NCBI GenBank assembly: GCA_015485155.1 | Contig: WFUF01000027.1 | Location: forward strand, 62,001-126,000 | Length of the DNA: 64,000 nucleotides | Source of the DNA: Robiginitomaculum sp. | Lineage (GTDB): Bacteria > Pseudomonadota > Alphaproteobacteria > Caulobacterales > Maricaulaceae | Direction: 5' to 3' | In this document: positions 9,363 through 17,478 of the stretch, piece after piece | Layout: every line of letters starts with the position of its first letter | Position numbering within the stretch: position 1 is the stretch's first letter | Notes under the pieces: model-generated | Told to the model about the DNA's origin: nothing | What the model saw: only the letters and a program-made list of their open reading frames with translations | Databases searched by the model: none | Position numbers and translations under genes: made by a program

Positions 9363-10223
9363 TTAGTCCTGTCGCAATAAGGCAATCAGGCTTGAAGTAT
9401 CCCATCGCGAGCCGCCCATAGCCTGCACATCGGCATAAAACTGATCGACCATTTCTACCATAGGCAGTTTTGCACCGTTTACTTTCGCTTCCTGCATGGC
9501 CACCCTTAAATCTTTTCGCATCCAGTCAACGGCAAAACCAAAATCAAACTCATTTGCCGCCATGGTTTTGTGGCGATTATCCATTTGCCAGCTTTGCGCT
9601 GCCCCCTGCCCGATAGCTTCGACCACAGCTATTGGATCCAGCCCGGCGGCTTTTGCAAAGTTCAATCCCTCGGCCAGTCCTTGCAAAACCCCGGCAATAC
9701 AAATCTGATTGACCATTTTTGTAAGCTGCCCGGAACCGATAGCCCCCATATGTTTGATCGCCTTGGCATAAGCCTTCATAATCGGCCTTGTAGCATCAAA
9801 GTCTGGCTTTGAGCCTCCGCATATAATAGTAAGCTGCCCATTCTCCGCGCCCGCCTGCCCTCCGGATACTGGTGCATCCACAAAACCGAGGCCAAAGGAA
9901 GCTGCCATATTAGCAATTTCACGAGCCAGATCGGCAGATGTAGTGGTGTGATCAACAAAAACCGCACCTTTCTTCATATGACTAAAGACACGATCGGCAA
10001 TTGCTCGCACATCCGGATCATCGCCCAGACAGGCAAATACAAAATCTGCTTCCATAACCGCATGTTCGGCAGTATCCGCCACATGCCCCGCAAACGCTTC
10101 CCCCCATTGTTTGGCTGTAGAAGTCGTGCGGTTCCATACCCGCACATGATGACCAGCATTCACCAAGTACCCAGCCATGGGAAAACCCATAGTACCAAGG
10201 CCAAGAAAGGCAAGTTTTGTCAC
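9363..10223 (-). CDS. 3-hydroxyisobutyrate dehydrogenase family protein
   Basis: A 286-residue beta-hydroxyacid dehydrogenase: N-terminal FLGLGTMGFPMAGYL nucleotide site, substrate-binding VDAPVSGGQAGAENGQLTI near 120, and the catalytic lysine in GSGQLTKMVNQI near 170. Members oxidise 3-hydroxyisobutyrate (valine degradation) or reduce tartronate semialdehyde or succinate semialdehyde; the sequence alone does not decide. The track start (TTG 10256) is unlikely: GTG at 10223 is preceded by GGAGG with an ideal gap and begins TKLAFLGLG. The region beyond its start is the long gene-poor stretch. Confidence 0.88.
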   Translation of the reverse strand: MTKLAFLGLGTMGFPMAGYLVNAGHHVRVWNRTTSTAKQWGEAFAGHVADTAEHAVMEADFVFACLGDDPDVRAIADRVFSHMKKGAVFVDHTTTSADLAREIANMAASFGLGFVDAPVSGGQAGAENGQLTIICGGSKPDFDATRPIMKAYAKAIKHMGAIGSGQLTKMVNQICIAGVLQGLAEGLNFAKAAGLDPIAVVEAIGQGAAQSWQMDNRHKTMAANEFDFGFAVDWMRKDLRVAMQEAKVNGAKLPMVEMVDQFYADVQAMGGSRWDTSSLIALLRQD

Positions 10224-10458
10224 GCTAAAACCTCCAGATTTTATAAGGGCTGCCAACTAAATTACATAATTTGACCAAAGCACAAAGGCTAATGCGACCA
10301 AATGCTTTCAAATCAGGATCTGTTTTCATGCAAGCTAAATTGCCAAAATTAAAACTGCAAGAAAACGCTTATCTGGTTTTTCTCACGGGATAAGAGCAAG
10401 AGGCAAGGGCGCATTTTTGTGACTGCCAGCTAGAATATTGACGCGTCATGAGCGCAAA

Positions 10459-10692
10459 AAACCCTTTTGCTTTATTGGTTTTGAGAAAAATATTCACCTG
10501 TCAAAGAGCATTTGTTTGGGTGCGCAGCACCCCAACTCTTGTATTATAACAGCTCTGGCAAGTGCGGGCGCCTTTTGCACTTATCCCCACAGCCCAAGGG
10601 TCAGTTATCATCATCAAGGGCCACTTAAGGGTCATCTGGTTATCAAAAGTGCTGTTTTGGTATGATTACAGGGGATATCAAGTATCACTCAA
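10459..10692 (+). repeat. Inverted repeat arm A (~235 bp)
   Basis: This arm matches the reverse complement of 11511-11745 over its whole length with scattered differences. Near-identical blocks include ATTGGTTTTGAGAAAAATAT, CCTGTCAAAGAGC, ATTATAACAG, CACTTATCCCC and AAGTGCTGTTTTGGTATGAT. A hairpin (TTGGGTGC/GCACCCCAA near 10514-10533) occupies the same place as a differently worded GGGG/CCCC hairpin in arm B, so the pairing is kept while the bases differ. The arm holds AAGGGTCA at 10596 and 10627 and AAGGGCCA at 10616. Confidence 0.8.
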
Positions 10693-10840
10693 GAATTACG
10701 GTTACAGTTTACTAAATGCACTTAATTACTTCCTTCACCCTTCGTCCTGGGGCCACGTCTTTGATGTGGCTGGTGTATCCGTCTGCCCTGCCGGGCCTTC
10801 TACAGCTATTTTTCATCCCCCTGATCAAAAATTTGAACTG

Positions 10841-11044
10841 ATGTTCAAACTCTTCCTAAGTATCCTTGGCCCGGACGACGATTACGACCTGTCAATGGAT
10901 GCAGGCATCAAATATGGCTTTGATGAGTTTACTATTTGCGGATTCTTGTGGATTGATCCGAGGCCCAACAACATCACCGACCTGATGGAAGCCGCCTGTA
11001 ACGCTATCGAAGAAGTGTGGCTGGAGGAACCCGCAAAAGAGTAA
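10841..11044 (+). CDS. Hypothetical small protein between the inverted repeat arms
   Basis: The track frame runs 10562-11044, but its first part lies in repeat arm A and reads like noncoding sequence. From ATG 10841 the 67 residues (MFKLFLSILGPDDDYDLSMD...) look protein-like: acidic, with an amphipathic C-terminal helix (NNITDLMEAACNAIEEVW). No Shine-Dalgarno sequence is obvious and I recognise no family. It may be a remnant of a longer gene rather than an active one. Confidence 0.3.
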   Translation: MFKLFLSILGPDDDYDLSMDAGIKYGFDEFTICGFLWIDPRPNNITDLMEAACNAIEEVWLEEPAKE

Positions 11045-11510
11045 TGCGCTAAATTCACCCGCTCTGCACAGCTTTGGTGCAACTTTAGAAGGCTTTAGAA
11101 AGGGTCTGTGGGCGATTTTGGCAAAAATACGCCCCATCACCGCTTGAATGGGTACCATGAGCGCCAGTGCGGCAAAATTTCAAGTGGGTTGAGTTTTGTC
11201 CGATTACCCATTATGTTTCATGGAAGAGGCGGGAAACTATTCCCGGTGGGAGCTGCGCAAATTAAAGCGTTCAGCCTCGGACCACCACCCGCCTCTTTAT
11301 TCAAGACATGACTTCAACCTCATCGCCAATTACTTCCCCTCGCTATTCGGTCAAAATTGAACGCTACTTAATTTAGCCCTCATCATATCCCAAAAGGAGA
11401 GGCAGAAAACGTGCGCCTCGGGAAGGGATTGGACACAAACTTGTAAACCTTGTTCAGCGAAGGTTACTCTTAGGGTCAGCGCTAAGGGTCAGTGCCATTT
11501 TTCGCTGCCC

Positions 11511-11745
11511 CTTGGGTGATACTTGCACCACCCTGTAATCATACCAAAACAGCACTTGCTGGTAATAAAATGACCCTTAAATGACCCTTAGGTGTACTGG
11601 CTGACCCTTTAGGATCGGGGATAAGTGGTAAGGATGCCCGCCAACCTTAAGCCTGTTATAATGTAAGAGCTGGGGCAAAACCCCCGACAAATAAGCTCTT
11701 TGACAGGTAAATATTTTTCTCAAAACCAATAAAACAAAAGGGTTC
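11511..11745 (-). repeat. Inverted repeat arm B (~235 bp)
   Basis: Partner of arm A in opposite orientation, about 820 bp away. Read on the minus strand it carries the same order of elements: ATTGGTTTTGAGAAAAATAT, CCTGTCAAAGAGC, a GGGG..CCCC hairpin, ATTATAACAG, CACTTATCCCC and three AAGGGTCA words (TGACCCTT on the plus strand at 11571, 11582 and 11602; spacings 11 and 20). Two more plus-strand copies (11471, 11484) lie just outside. The length is far above normal IS terminal repeats and no transposase lies between the arms. Confidence 0.8.
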
Positions 11746-11934
11746 TGCCTGCTTGCACCGTGCCGGTAATTTTAACAGGTATTCGTATAAATACTCCCTG
11801 CTTCCGGCACTTATCCACCGAACAGAATAGGAAAAGTTTTTGCGGGCTATTTCACTATGACTTATATTTCTATCCTTGTTTTGATTGATCAAACCATTAT
11901 ATAAGCACTACCTAATATGCGCAGGAGAAATGCC

Positions 11935-12318
11935 ATGTCTTATTGTTTTTCTAAAACCGTATCCTACCCTTGGGCTGAGGCTTATGATCGCACTAATACC
12001 GCACTGGCCAATCATGGTTTTGGGGTGCTTACCACCATTGATGTGCAGGCCACGTTGAAGAAAAAAATTGACAAGGACATGCCCAGATACACCATTTTGG
12101 GCGCATGCAATCCGGTAATGGCTAATCAGGCAATCGAAGCTGAACCACGTATTGGAACCATGTTGCCATGCAATGTTATTTTGCGCGAGGTGGACGGGGG
12201 CATTGAAATCAGTGCTGTGGACCCCATGGCCTCAATGCAGGCGGTTGAAAATGAAACCCTTGGCGGCATTGCCGGTCAGGTGACTAAAATGCTGCAACAG
12301 GTCATGGACGAGATTTAA
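11935..12318 (+). CDS. DUF302 family protein
   Basis: A 127-residue single-domain protein. YPWAEAYDRTNTALANHGFGVLTTIDV followed by YTILGACNPVMANQAI and GTMLPCNVILREVDGG are the DUF302 pattern, including the proline-cysteine of PCNV. Function is unknown; the fold is thought to bind small ligands or metal. ATG 11935 is preceded by AGGAGA and gives the standard length, unlike the track start at 11917. Its stop overlaps the convergent modC stop by 4 bp. Confidence 0.88.
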   Translation: MSYCFSKTVSYPWAEAYDRTNTALANHGFGVLTTIDVQATLKKKIDKDMPRYTILGACNPVMANQAIEAEPRIGTMLPCNVILREVDGGIEISAVDPMASMQAVENETLGGIAGQVTKMLQQVMDEI

Positions 12319-13379
12319 TCTGGTGCCAGGGCGGCACTGGCCTTTATTTGTGCAAACACCTGATCACCTGGTTTTAAGCCCAGTTCAACCACCGAGCGTT
12401 TGGTCAGACGTGCCATCAGCTTAAAATCACCGGCATCGAGTATTGCCAATACCTGTCCGGCGGGTTGTTTGCTGTCTCTTATTTCCAGCAGTTTTACTGC
12501 TATGGAATTTTGAATACTGGAACCTGATTGCTTTTGGCAACTAATGGACACATCATTGGCACGAATACGGATACGGGTTGTTGATCCCAAATGATCCGGT
12601 CTGGCAGAAGTGCTGATAAAATGCTGTCCAATTCGCAATCTGGCCAGTGCAAAACGACTGTCATATTCGGCAAATCTTGCATTTAAGACCACGCAGGCAT
12701 TTTCCTTTTGGGCAAAGGGCAAGTCCGGATGCATCAATAGCCGGTTTAACGATCCTTGTGCACGAACTGTACCTTGCTCCAGATACAGGCCAGAATCAGC
12801 CAGGCTGACAAGGCTGGCAAATTCATGAACCACCAGCAAAACCGGGATTTTTAGCTCTTGCAATAGTCCTTGCAGGTTTACGACAACTTTGGCCCTTGAT
12901 TCTTCGTCCAGTGCTGAAAACGGCTCATCAAGCAATAACAGCTCCGGATTGGCAAGCAGGCTGCGAGCCAGACAAACCCGCTGGCGTTCACCACCAGAAA
13001 GATGACTTGTTCGATGAGACAATAAATGCTCGATCCCCAGTGCAGCACATACTGCCCCTCTTGGCACGCCCCCGGCCCGCGCCCGGCGCTCGGCAAAGCC
13101 AAGATTTTGATCTACAGATAAATGGCTAAACAGACCGCCATCCTGGGTTACATAGCCAAACTTACGGGCCTCTGCCGGCACAAAAACTGTTTCATCCTGT
13201 AAAACCCGGTCTTTGAACTGCACACTTCCCTGTCCGCGAACAAATCCGGCAATCATCCGCAAAACCGTGGTTTTACCGGCACCAGAGGGACCTGTTATTG
13301 CGGTGATGCCGGTGTCGGGAAGATCGGTTTTTAGCCGTAAATCAAATCCGGATAGCCGGTGACAAATATCCAGCTTCAT
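12315..13379 (-). CDS. modC: Molybdate ABC transporter ATP-binding protein
   Basis: The 354-residue ATPase of the molybdate importer: Walker A GPSGAGKT at 30-37, signature LSGGERQR and Walker B LLLLDEPFSALD in the N-terminal ~220 residues, then a C-terminal TOBE (molybdate-binding) domain (RIGQHFISTSARPDHLG... and a second half with AVKLLEIRDS). Its ATG overlaps the modB stop by 4 bp. It is the last gene of the ten-gene molybdenum operon and is convergent with the DUF302 gene. Confidence 0.95.
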   Translation of the reverse strand: MKLDICHRLSGFDLRLKTDLPDTGITAITGPSGAGKTTVLRMIAGFVRGQGSVQFKDRVLQDETVFVPAEARKFGYVTQDGGLFSHLSVDQNLGFAERRARAGGVPRGAVCAALGIEHLLSHRTSHLSGGERQRVCLARSLLANPELLLLDEPFSALDEESRAKVVVNLQGLLQELKIPVLLVVHEFASLVSLADSGLYLEQGTVRAQGSLNRLLMHPDLPFAQKENACVVLNARFAEYDSRFALARLRIGQHFISTSARPDHLGSTTRIRIRANDVSISCQKQSGSSIQNSIAVKLLEIRDSKQPAGQVLAILDAGDFKLMARLTKRSVVELGLKPGDQVFAQIKASAALAPD

Positions 13380-14026
13380 GATCGTCCACCCCGCAATGCC
13401 AAGGTGGAAACCAGCAGCATCGCAGCAAAAGAAAACAACACTAATGCCAACGATAGAATATGGGCTTGGGCATAATCTGCCTGTTCCACAGCATCAAAAA
13501 TCGCAATGGACAGCACACGGGTTTTATCTGGTATATTGCCTCCGACCATCAATACCACGCCAAATTCGCCCAAAGTATGAGCAAAACTGAGCATGGCGCC
13601 ACTAACAACGCCGGTTTTTGCCATAGGCAAGGCTAGGGTAATAAACCGCTGCCATGGGCCAAGACCAAGACTGGCCCCGGCTTCAAAAACAGAGGCCGGT
13701 ATGGCCTCAAAAGCACTTTGCGCCGGGCGCACCATAAATGGAAGGGAAAACAATACCGAACCGATGACCAGTCCGGGAAAGGAAAACACCAACCCCAAAG
13801 AGCCAAGCGGCCCGTTTGCCCCCAAAAGCAGCAGCAGATAAAACCCCAGCACTGTTGGTGGCAACACTAATGGCACCGCTACCAGGCTTTCCAGCAGTCC
13901 TCGTAAAACTCCGCGCATCTGTGATAAGGCAAATGCCAGCGGCACCCCTAACAGCAACAGGACAGCCGTAGTTACCGTAGCCAGTTGCAAGCTGGTTAAT
14001 ACTGGAGACAGCAGGTTGGCACTCAT
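13376..14026 (-). CDS. modB: Molybdate ABC transporter permease
   Basis: A 216-residue inner-membrane protein with about five transmembrane helices, starting with LQLATVTTAVLLLLGVPLAFAL. The cytoplasmic coupling loop (EAGASLGLGPWQRFITLALPM) that contacts ModC is clear. Together with ModA and ModC it imports molybdate for cofactor synthesis encoded upstream in the same operon. Start and stop both overlap the neighbouring genes by 4 bp. Confidence 0.95.
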   Translation of the reverse strand: MSANLLSPVLTSLQLATVTTAVLLLLGVPLAFALSQMRGVLRGLLESLVAVPLVLPPTVLGFYLLLLLGANGPLGSLGLVFSFPGLVIGSVLFSLPFMVRPAQSAFEAIPASVFEAGASLGLGPWQRFITLALPMAKTGVVSGAMLSFAHTLGEFGVVLMVGGNIPDKTRVLSIAIFDAVEQADYAQAHILSLALVLFSFAAMLLVSTLALRGGRS

Positions 14027-14694
14027 GGTAATTCATAACCAAATTCAGCCAGATGCGGCCACAGGGCCTCACCAGCAAGGCTCCGGGCGAGGCAATCTGT
14101 TTGCGGATGGTCATTCAAGCGCAAAACCTGCAGCATGACTGCAAAATAACTATCTGGATCAATCACTTCGTAATCGTCTTTGGGTATTTTGGCACCCTTT
14201 AACAAGACCAGCGGCACATAACCAGCGCTGGCAGCCCCTGACTTTACAAACGAAAAAGCCTGCGAAGCACTGTTAGCGGTAACCAGCTCAATATCAGATT
14301 TTCCTATCACCTGCATTGCAGCCCTCCCAAATGGTGCTGTTGCGGGGTTGGCAATCGCAACCGGCCCGGCACGAGAGGCTTCAGGGCGCACCCACAGAGC
14401 CAAAGGTGATCGGGCAAAGGGTGGATCAATACTGGCAGCTTTGACCAATTTGCTTAACTCAATATCTGCGCTGATCAGCAAGTCAAATGGCGCTCCCTGA
14501 TTGGCTTGAGTTATCAAAGCTCCAGTTGAGGCTGAGCTTATGCTTATTGATGTTGCACACATTTGCTGCAATTCAGATCTGATGGCTTCAAGGGCCGGGC
14601 GGAAGCTGCTGGCGGTGGCAATCAATACCGGCCGGTCATGGGCAGGAGCGCAAGCCGCAAGCCAGCCAAACAGCAGTAAAAGCCCTGCTCTCAT
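14023..14694 (-). CDS. modA: Molybdate-binding protein, probable lipoprotein
   Basis: A 223-residue solute-binding protein. The N-terminus MRAGLLLLFGWLAACAPAHD is a short signal with lipobox LAAC, so the protein is probably anchored by Cys15. IATASSF (first oxyanion loop), TGALITQANQGAPFDLLISAD and the later SASQAFSFVKSGAASAGYVPL are the ModA substrate-binding pattern. It delivers molybdate to ModB. It overlaps the preceding small gene by 4 bp. The family is usually longer (about 250), so this is a compact member. Confidence 0.93.
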   Translation of the reverse strand: MRAGLLLLFGWLAACAPAHDRPVLIATASSFRPALEAIRSELQQMCATSISISSASTGALITQANQGAPFDLLISADIELSKLVKAASIDPPFARSPLALWVRPEASRAGPVAIANPATAPFGRAAMQVIGKSDIELVTANSASQAFSFVKSGAASAGYVPLVLLKGAKIPKDDYEVIDPDSYFAVMLQVLRLNDHPQTDCLARSLAGEALWPHLAEFGYELP

Positions 14695-15020
14695 TGGTTC
14701 TTCTTTGCCCTGTCACGTATGTCATGCATATCAATGGCCAGTGAAAATACCCCGCCTTCAAAATAACCGCCAATGCCGTTTTTCGTTGGCTTGGCCAATT
14801 CCTGTTCAACTGCATCTCGTGGAAAAACAAAACCAATACTGGCTGTATTTGCATCAAATTGCATATTGGCAATCTGCTCATCAACCAAAGTAATAACCCC
14901 GCGCAAGTCGCTGCCTGAAAGAGAAATGGTTTCGCTAAAACTTCCCTTGTCTACCAGCTCCTGCATTTGATCTACAGACAGCCTGACTGCCACATGACCT
15001 GATGCAAACTTTATCTTCAT
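14691..15020 (-). CDS. Conserved small protein of the molybdenum operon (function unknown)
   Basis: A 109-residue cytoplasmic protein beginning MKIKFASGHVAVRLSVDQMQ, without signal peptide or membrane segment. The N-terminal basic 'xIRLRLS'-type strand resembles, by memory only, the small DUF7009-type proteins found beside molybdenum genes in other bacteria; I could not check this. It overlaps mobA upstream and modA downstream by 4 bp each, so it is translated with the transporter and cofactor genes and probably has a role in molybdate handling or cofactor delivery. No catalytic motif is visible. Confidence 0.75.
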   Translation of the reverse strand: MKIKFASGHVAVRLSVDQMQELVDKGSFSETISLSGSDLRGVITLVDEQIANMQFDANTASIGFVFPRDAVEQELAKPTKNGIGGYFEGGVFSLAIDMHDIRDRAKKNQ

Positions 15021-15562
15021 AACTTCCCCCCCATGGCTTCAAATTGCTCAGGTGTATTACAATTTGCAAACATGGCCTCACTGCCCTCTGGCGGAGATAT
15101 TGACATAAATTTCAGTGCCTTAAACATTGCAAATATCGAACGATCCGCAGTCTCAGATTGCAATGTGCTCTGCAAATAGTCTTGCACACTTTCACTTACC
15201 CTAAAACAAAATGGCAATGGGTTCCCTTGAAAATAAACTCCATTATGGCCATGAACATGCCCAATCAGTTTTTGCAATAAGCTGGCGGTTATATTTGGCA
15301 TATCTACCGGGATCACCAGCAAAAAAGCACCATTTGCGAGCCTCTTTGCAGCAGCATCAACACCAGACAATGGCCCCGCAGACTTAAAACGATCTGGCAA
15401 ATCATTGGGGCCGCTGATTAAGACTGGATCACAACCTGCCTGCAAAAGTTGAAGTCTTGCCCTATCAAGCAATTGCTCATTATCTAACATCAAAGTGGCC
15501 TTATCCTGGCCCATGCGCAGGGATTTACCACCTGCCAATACCAATCCGGTTACCTTAGTCAT
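15017..15562 (-). CDS. mobA: Molybdenum cofactor guanylyltransferase
   Basis: Attaches GMP to molybdopterin to give the MGD form needed by DMSO-reductase-family enzymes such as the formate dehydrogenase in this window. The 181 residues start MTKVTGLVLAGGKSLRMGQDKATL, the nucleotidyltransferase signature, and contain SGPNDLP and the metal site PVDMPNI. ATG 15562 is chosen over the track start because it begins the signature directly and overlaps the moaE stop by 8 bp (ATGACTAA). It overlaps the next gene by 4 bp. Confidence 0.93.
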   Translation of the reverse strand: MTKVTGLVLAGGKSLRMGQDKATLMLDNEQLLDRARLQLLQAGCDPVLISGPNDLPDRFKSAGPLSGVDAAAKRLANGAFLLVIPVDMPNITASLLQKLIGHVHGHNGVYFQGNPLPFCFRVSESVQDYLQSTLQSETADRSIFAMFKALKFMSISPPEGSEAMFANCNTPEQFEAMGGKL

Positions 15563-16004
15563 GACCGCACAGGGCATGGCCCTTCACCCAGTCACTATCA
15601 CCATCCATGTAATGTTCCTGCTTCCAGATAGGTGAGCGGGTTTTGATCTCTTCAATAAGATACCGGCAGGCGGCAAAGGCCTCAGCACGGTGTGGAGATC
15701 CGGCAGCCAGAACAATACTGATATCACCCACCTGTAGCCGTCCTTTGGCATGGGCTACATAAAGCCGCAAATCATCACCCCATTTTTGCTGGGCCTCACT
15801 GCATATTTCAGCAAAGCCCTGCTCGGCCAATGGCGCAAATACGTCATAGGAAACAGCACGAACCTTGCGTCCCTGATTAAGGTTGCGAACCACACCAACA
15901 AACAAGCTACCAGCACCATTTCCCGCTGCATCGACAAAACTTAAAGCTTCGGCTGCATCAAGGGGATTGCTATCAAACTCTCTTACCTCAACATGAGTAT
16001 TCAT
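15555..16004 (-). CDS. moaE: Molybdopterin synthase catalytic (large) subunit
   Basis: With MoaD, converts cyclic pyranopterin monophosphate to molybdopterin by adding two sulfurs. The 149 residues show GAGSLFVGVVRNLNQGRKV, YVAHAKGRLQVGDISIVL and the active-site segment RSPIWKQEHYMDG, whose lysine is catalytic and forms the covalent MoaD link. Length is normal. It starts 2 bp after the moaD stop. Confidence 0.96.
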   Translation of the reverse strand: MNTHVEVREFDSNPLDAAEALSFVDAAGNGAGSLFVGVVRNLNQGRKVRAVSYDVFAPLAEQGFAEICSEAQQKWGDDLRLYVAHAKGRLQVGDISIVLAAGSPHRAEAFAACRYLIEEIKTRSPIWKQEHYMDGDSDWVKGHALCGHD

Positions 16005-16006
16005 TG

Positions 16007-16252
16007 CTAACCACCTGATACTGGGGGAAGTATTGCCAAAACTTCACCTGAAGAACAAATTGCGTCTTCGCCAAGCACTGAGCTTTGGCTGGCAAATTTA
16101 CTCACGGCTAACAGATCAGACAAGTCTGCGTTTTGGGCATATTGCAGCATGGAGTCACGCAAATCAGATACTGAACCTCCTTCCCTAACCTTTACTTCTA
16201 TTTGGTCACCAAGCACCCTGAAGGCACCAAACATTTGCACTTTTACAATCAC
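16007..16252 (-). CDS. moaD: Molybdopterin synthase sulfur carrier (small) subunit
   Basis: An 81-residue ubiquitin-fold protein ending in the required Gly-Gly (ILPPVSGG), whose C-terminal thiocarboxylate donates sulfur to MoaE. FASQSSVLGEDAI and GEVLAILPPVSGG are the family C-terminal pattern. It overlaps the moeA stop by 4 bp. The adenylating enzyme MoeB, needed to charge it, is not in this window. Confidence 0.95.
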   Translation of the reverse strand: MIVKVQMFGAFRVLGDQIEVKVREGGSVSDLRDSMLQYAQNADLSDLLAVSKFASQSSVLGEDAICSSGEVLAILPPVSGG

Positions 16253-17478
16253 AACACACCTCCATAAAATCTGTGGAACCTGACCAGATCACCAGCACGC
16301 AATACAGCTTTATCCTCAGGCAATTCTGCCCAGCAATTAGCCTGCAACAATGGGGCAATACGAAATGATTGCTGACCCTTTAGGACCTCAATATGGTTTT
16401 GATTGTCTTTTGTACTTATCACAGCCTTGGCAAACAGACAGAACCCAGCGCGCTTGGTAAAGTCTGAAACCAGTCGTGCCATTTCCCTTGCCGGTTCAGC
16501 CTGTGCCAATATCTGCCTTAGGGCAGGTTTTACAAAAAAATCAAAACCAACGGCTGCTGATACCGGATTGCCGGGAAGGCCAAAAAACAGACCACCACCG
16601 GGCAGAACAGCAAATAATACTGGCTTGCCGGGGCGTATTTTGCATTTGTGAAAAATGATATCAGCGCCAATGGCGCGCAGGGCATCGGGCACAAAATCCC
16701 TGTCACCCATTGATACTGCGCCGGTAGAAATGACCAATTGCGCGCCATCATCCAAAGCACGCTCTAACAAGCGCAAGAAACCGTCCCTGTCATCGGGGTG
16801 GCCCTTTATTTGTGTGCTTTGTACCGGCCAGTTTTGCAAGGCTGCTGCCAGATATGGCTGGTTGGAATTTCTAATCTGTCCCGGCTGTAAGGACACGCTG
16901 GCATCATCAACCAATTCAGCACCGGTACTGATCAGGCTGATTTTTGGTTTTGCCAAGACATCAGCCTGTAAAATACCCAAAGCCGCCAGCATCATGATAT
17001 GTTCCGCACCAATAAACTGACCGGCAGCAAATACTGCATCGCCCTTGCATACATCCTGACCGGCGCGGCGTATATTTTGATCTGCCACAACCGGCCCCTG
17101 CAATGTGATATGGGCGGGAAGCCCATCAGACCCGGCCTGAATTTGCACATTTTCCACCGGAATCACTGTTTCACAATCTGCAGGAACTGGCGCGCCGGTC
17201 ATGATCTGAACGGCGCCTTCGCCTACTTTCAGGTGCGATACATCACCAGCGCCAATATTACCCATAACCGGCAGGCAAATCTGCCCGCTGCCGGCATTAG
17301 CTTTCATGGCAAAGCCATCCATTGCAGAATTATCAAAGCCTGGCAGGTTAGCGGCAGAGACTATTGTTCTGGCCAATACCCGCCCGGATAAATCCTCCAC
17401 AGCACATACTTCGCTGCTCAATTGGAAGTCTGCAACAGCCTGCTTAATAAGCTGCAGGCTCTTCTCATAGGAGATCAT
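16249..17478 (-). CDS. moeA: Molybdopterin molybdenumtransferase
   Basis: Inserts molybdate into adenylylated molybdopterin. The 409 residues carry [14 protein letters not shown] near 50, [20 protein letters not shown] near 105, the MPT-binding [17 protein letters not shown] near 250 and [17 protein letters not shown] near 310. The track start (17559) adds an unlikely leader; ATG 17478 overlaps the moaC-mog stop by 4 bp like the other genes of this operon and begins at the conserved domain. Confidence 0.95.
   Translation of the reverse strand: MISYEKSLQLIKQAVADFQLSSEVCAVEDLSGRVLARTIVSAANLPGFDNSAMDGFAMKANAGSGQICLPVMGNIGAGDVSHLKVGEGAVQIMTGAPVPADCETVIPVENVQIQAGSDGLPAHITLQGPVVADQNIRRAGQDVCKGDAVFAAGQFIGAEHIMMLAALGILQADVLAKPKISLISTGAELVDDASVSLQPGQIRNSNQPYLAAALQNWPVQSTQIKGHPDDRDGFLRLLERALDDGAQLVISTGAVSMGDRDFVPDALRAIGADIIFHKCKIRPGKPVLFAVLPGGGLFFGLPGNPVSAAVGFDFFVKPALRQILAQAEPAREMARLVSDFTKRAGFCLFAKAVISTKDNQNHIEVLKGQQSFRIAPLLQANCWAELPEDKAVLRAGDLVRFHRFYGGVL

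Larger units (their letters stand above)
10224..11934. other. 1.7 kb gene-poor stretch
   Basis: No recognisable gene family is encoded here on either strand. It contains an inverted pair of ~235-bp repeats, one short plausible frame between them, eight copies of an (A/T)AGGGTCA word, three DnaA-box-like sequences with one mismatch or more (TTATCCCCA 10581; TTATCCCCG on the minus strand at 11616-11624; TTATCCACC 11811) and a nested stem GTGCCGG..GTATT..AATAC..CCGGCAC at 11760-11810. Segments 10260-10440 and 11060-11460 show nothing further. It is flanked by ordinary chromosomal genes. Confidence 0.6.

Noticed and set aside
10562-10840. N-terminal part of the 160-aa track ORF
   Set aside because: It runs through repeat arm A, which is conserved as DNA in inverted form and not as a reading frame.
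10224-11934. Chromosomal replication origin
   Set aside because: DnaA-box-like words and AGGGTCA repeats are present, but no dnaA, hemE, parAB or gidAB context and no AT-rich unwinding region; boxes mismatch consensus.
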